Positions 5,785 to 6,448 of a stretch of DNA of 6,448 nt are shown in pieces. Under the pieces are notes generated by a model. It made no database searches. It saw only the letters and a list, made by a program, of their open reading frames with translations, and was not told the origin of the DNA. Source of the stretch: Acidobacteriota bacterium (lineage in GTDB: Bacteria > Acidobacteriota > Polarisedimenticolia > Gp22-AA2); contig JACOUZ010000265.1 in NCBI GenBank assembly GCA_016177515.1, positions 1 through 6,448 on the forward strand, in the 5' to 3' direction. A program made the translations under genes and the position numbers. Numbering within the stretch: the stretch's first letter is position 1; every line of letters begins with the position of its first letter.

Positions 5785-6273
5785 TCAGTCGCCGTACTTG
5801 TCGTGATGCCGCACCCACGCCAGGTGCGGGAGGGCGCCGTCGAGATGATCGGCCAGAAACGAGCAGCTCGGGCATCCCTCCTTCCACTCCGGGCCGAACA
5901 TGAAGTGATAGACGATCAGCTGGCTGCGGCCGTCGAAGAGGCCGGCGAGCGTCTCCTCGCCATGCGGGCCGTCGAACGCGTACGTTTTCCCGACCTTGAC
6001 CATCGGGAGCCTGCGGCGCTCCGCGCTCAGCGCGTCGCGCTGGCGGGTGGCCTCCTTCTCCTTGACGAGCAGCGCCTTGCGCGCCTCGATCCACTCGGGT
6101 TGCGACACGACTCTCTGGCGATCCATGTTGCTCTCCTCCGGGTTGGCCGCCCGGGTCGATTCCCTCGCTTCGCTCCTGTCACGAAGCCGCTTCACGACGA
6201 GCGCGGCCAGTGCGCCCGCCGAGGTCGCACCGGCGGCCGCCAGGGCCGTCGTGGCCATGCACGCTGGACACAC
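5785..6273 (-). CDS. Internally shortened DUF899 thioredoxin-like protein with an in-frame CPAC membrane segment upstream
   Basis: From the GTG at 6273 (GGAGG 9 nt upstream) the frame gives 162 residues. The first ~49 (CPACMATTALAAAGATSAGA, then ALAALVVKRLR) form one hydrophobic helix after a CPAC pair and resemble small stand-alone proteins. From the ATG at 6126 the sequence is DUF899: SQPEWIEARKALLVKEKE, the FDGPHGEETLAGLFDGRSQL block, YHFMFGPEWKEG and the CPSC redox-like pair (residues 85-88 of the 113-residue form). Family members are normally about 220-250 residues. Here the sequence jumps from DGALPHLA to WVRHHDKYGD, which resembles the family's extreme C-terminus, so roughly 110 central residues are missing in frame near 5818-5822. 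DUF899 has a thioredoxin-like fold and unknown function. The product is probably impaired, but the frame is intact. Confidence 0.75.
   Translation of the reverse strand: MCPACMATTALAAAGATSAGALAALVVKRLRDRSEARESTRAANPEESNMDRQRVVSQPEWIEARKALLVKEKEATRQRDALSAERRRLPMVKVGKTYAFDGPHGEETLAGLFDGRSQLIVYHFMFGPEWKEGCPSCSFLADHLDGALPHLAWVRHHDKYGD
6124..6139 (-). promoter_or_regulatory. Internal ribosome binding site and ATG for the DUF899 domain
   Basis: The minus strand reads CGGAGGAGAGCAACATG just upstream of and including the ATG at 6124-6126, a strong Shine-Dalgarno site 6-8 nt from the start and exactly where DUF899 homology begins. It indicates that the 113-residue DUF899 protein is made independently of, or in addition to, the 162-residue product that starts at 6273. 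Confidence 0.65.
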
Positions 6274-6343
6274 GAGACACGTCCTCCACTGAATCCGCTG
6301 ATGGATCTGCTTCCCTGGGTGGGTCGAACGGCGGGCGCCCGGA

Positions 6344-6373
6344 TCGACACCGCGGCGGGGAATTTTCTATCAT
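6344..6373 (+). promoter_or_regulatory. Promoter of the sigma factor gene, probably giving a leaderless mRNA
   Basis: TCGACA (6344-6349) and TATCAT (6368-6373) each match the sigma-70 consensus at five of six positions, with an 18-bp spacer. The expected start point, 6-7 nt after the -10 box, falls at about 6379-6380, on the ATG of the sigma gene. No usable Shine-Dalgarno site precedes that ATG, which agrees with leaderless initiation. Confidence 0.5.
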
Positions 6374-6378
6374 GGGGC

Positions 6379-6448
6379 ATGCCCCTCGATGCCCAGGCGG
6401 CGGTCGACGCCGTCTATCGCTCCGACTGGGGCCGGATCGTCGCCACGC
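6379..6448 (+). CDS. ECF-like RNA polymerase sigma factor, N-terminus only (cut by right edge)
   Basis: The 23 complete codons read MPLDAQAAVDAVYRSDWGRI followed by VAT. The AVDAVYRSDWGRIVAT pattern is the N-terminal signature of sigma-70 family factors of the type that carries a DUF6596 C-terminal region and is commonly paired with YCII/DGPF genes. It would bind core RNA polymerase through region 2, which lies beyond the edge. The gene is divergent from the DUF899-YCII pair and starts 105 bp from it. Identification rests on a short segment plus gene context, so the subfamily is likely but not proven. Confidence 0.65.
   Translation, partial: MPLDAQAAVDAVYRSDWGRIVAT

Noticed and set aside
1..6448. 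CRISPR arrays, tRNA or rRNA genes, insertion sequences
   Set aside because: No regularly spaced repeats, tRNA-like arms, rRNA motifs, transposase signatures or terminal inverted repeats were seen.

Overview
The window is GC-rich, densely coding DNA from a bacterium. Codons favour G or C at the third position, Shine-Dalgarno sites of the AGGAGG type are common, and several products carry Sec or lipoprotein-type export signals. The gene set (mercury resistance, a MauG/MbnH-type di-heme enzyme, an exported amidohydrolase, DUF1579, DUF899, YCII/DGPF and an ECF-like sigma factor) is typical of soil or sediment Gram-negative bacteria such as Acidobacteriota or Myxococcota. That assignment is inference; nothing here fixes the taxon.

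Region 1 (1-1353, minus strand) is a compact mercury-resistance operon. A MerR-type promoter/operator with a perfect 16-bp palindrome reads into merR, then a merC-like four-helix Hg(II) importer, then a small cysteine-rich thioredoxin-fold protein. A partial open frame continues off the left edge. merR has no stop codon of its own: its frame runs under merC in a different frame and then continues in phase into the thioredoxin gene, so one open frame spans 410 codons.

Region 2 (about 1354-3928, plus strand) is a tightly packed three-gene unit of exported proteins: a DUF1579 protein, a TPR protein and a di-heme MauG/MbnH-family enzyme. Gaps are 13 nt and then a 7-nt overlap, so co-translation is likely. 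The partner protein usual for this enzyme family (MbnP) is not in the window.

Region 3 (3932-5345, plus strand) is a single gene with its own sigma-70-like promoter. It encodes an exported metal-dependent amidohydrolase.

Region 4 (5410-6448) has two minus-strand genes, a shortened DUF899 thioredoxin-like gene followed by a YCII/DGPF-domain gene, divergent from a plus-strand sigma factor cut by the right edge. YCII/DGPF genes and this sigma type are common neighbours. The DUF899 gene keeps the family's N-terminal half and its extreme C-terminus but lacks the roughly 110 residues between them. It also carries an in-frame upstream segment that looks like a separate small CPxC membrane protein. 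The sigma gene appears to be transcribed from its own start codon (leaderless).
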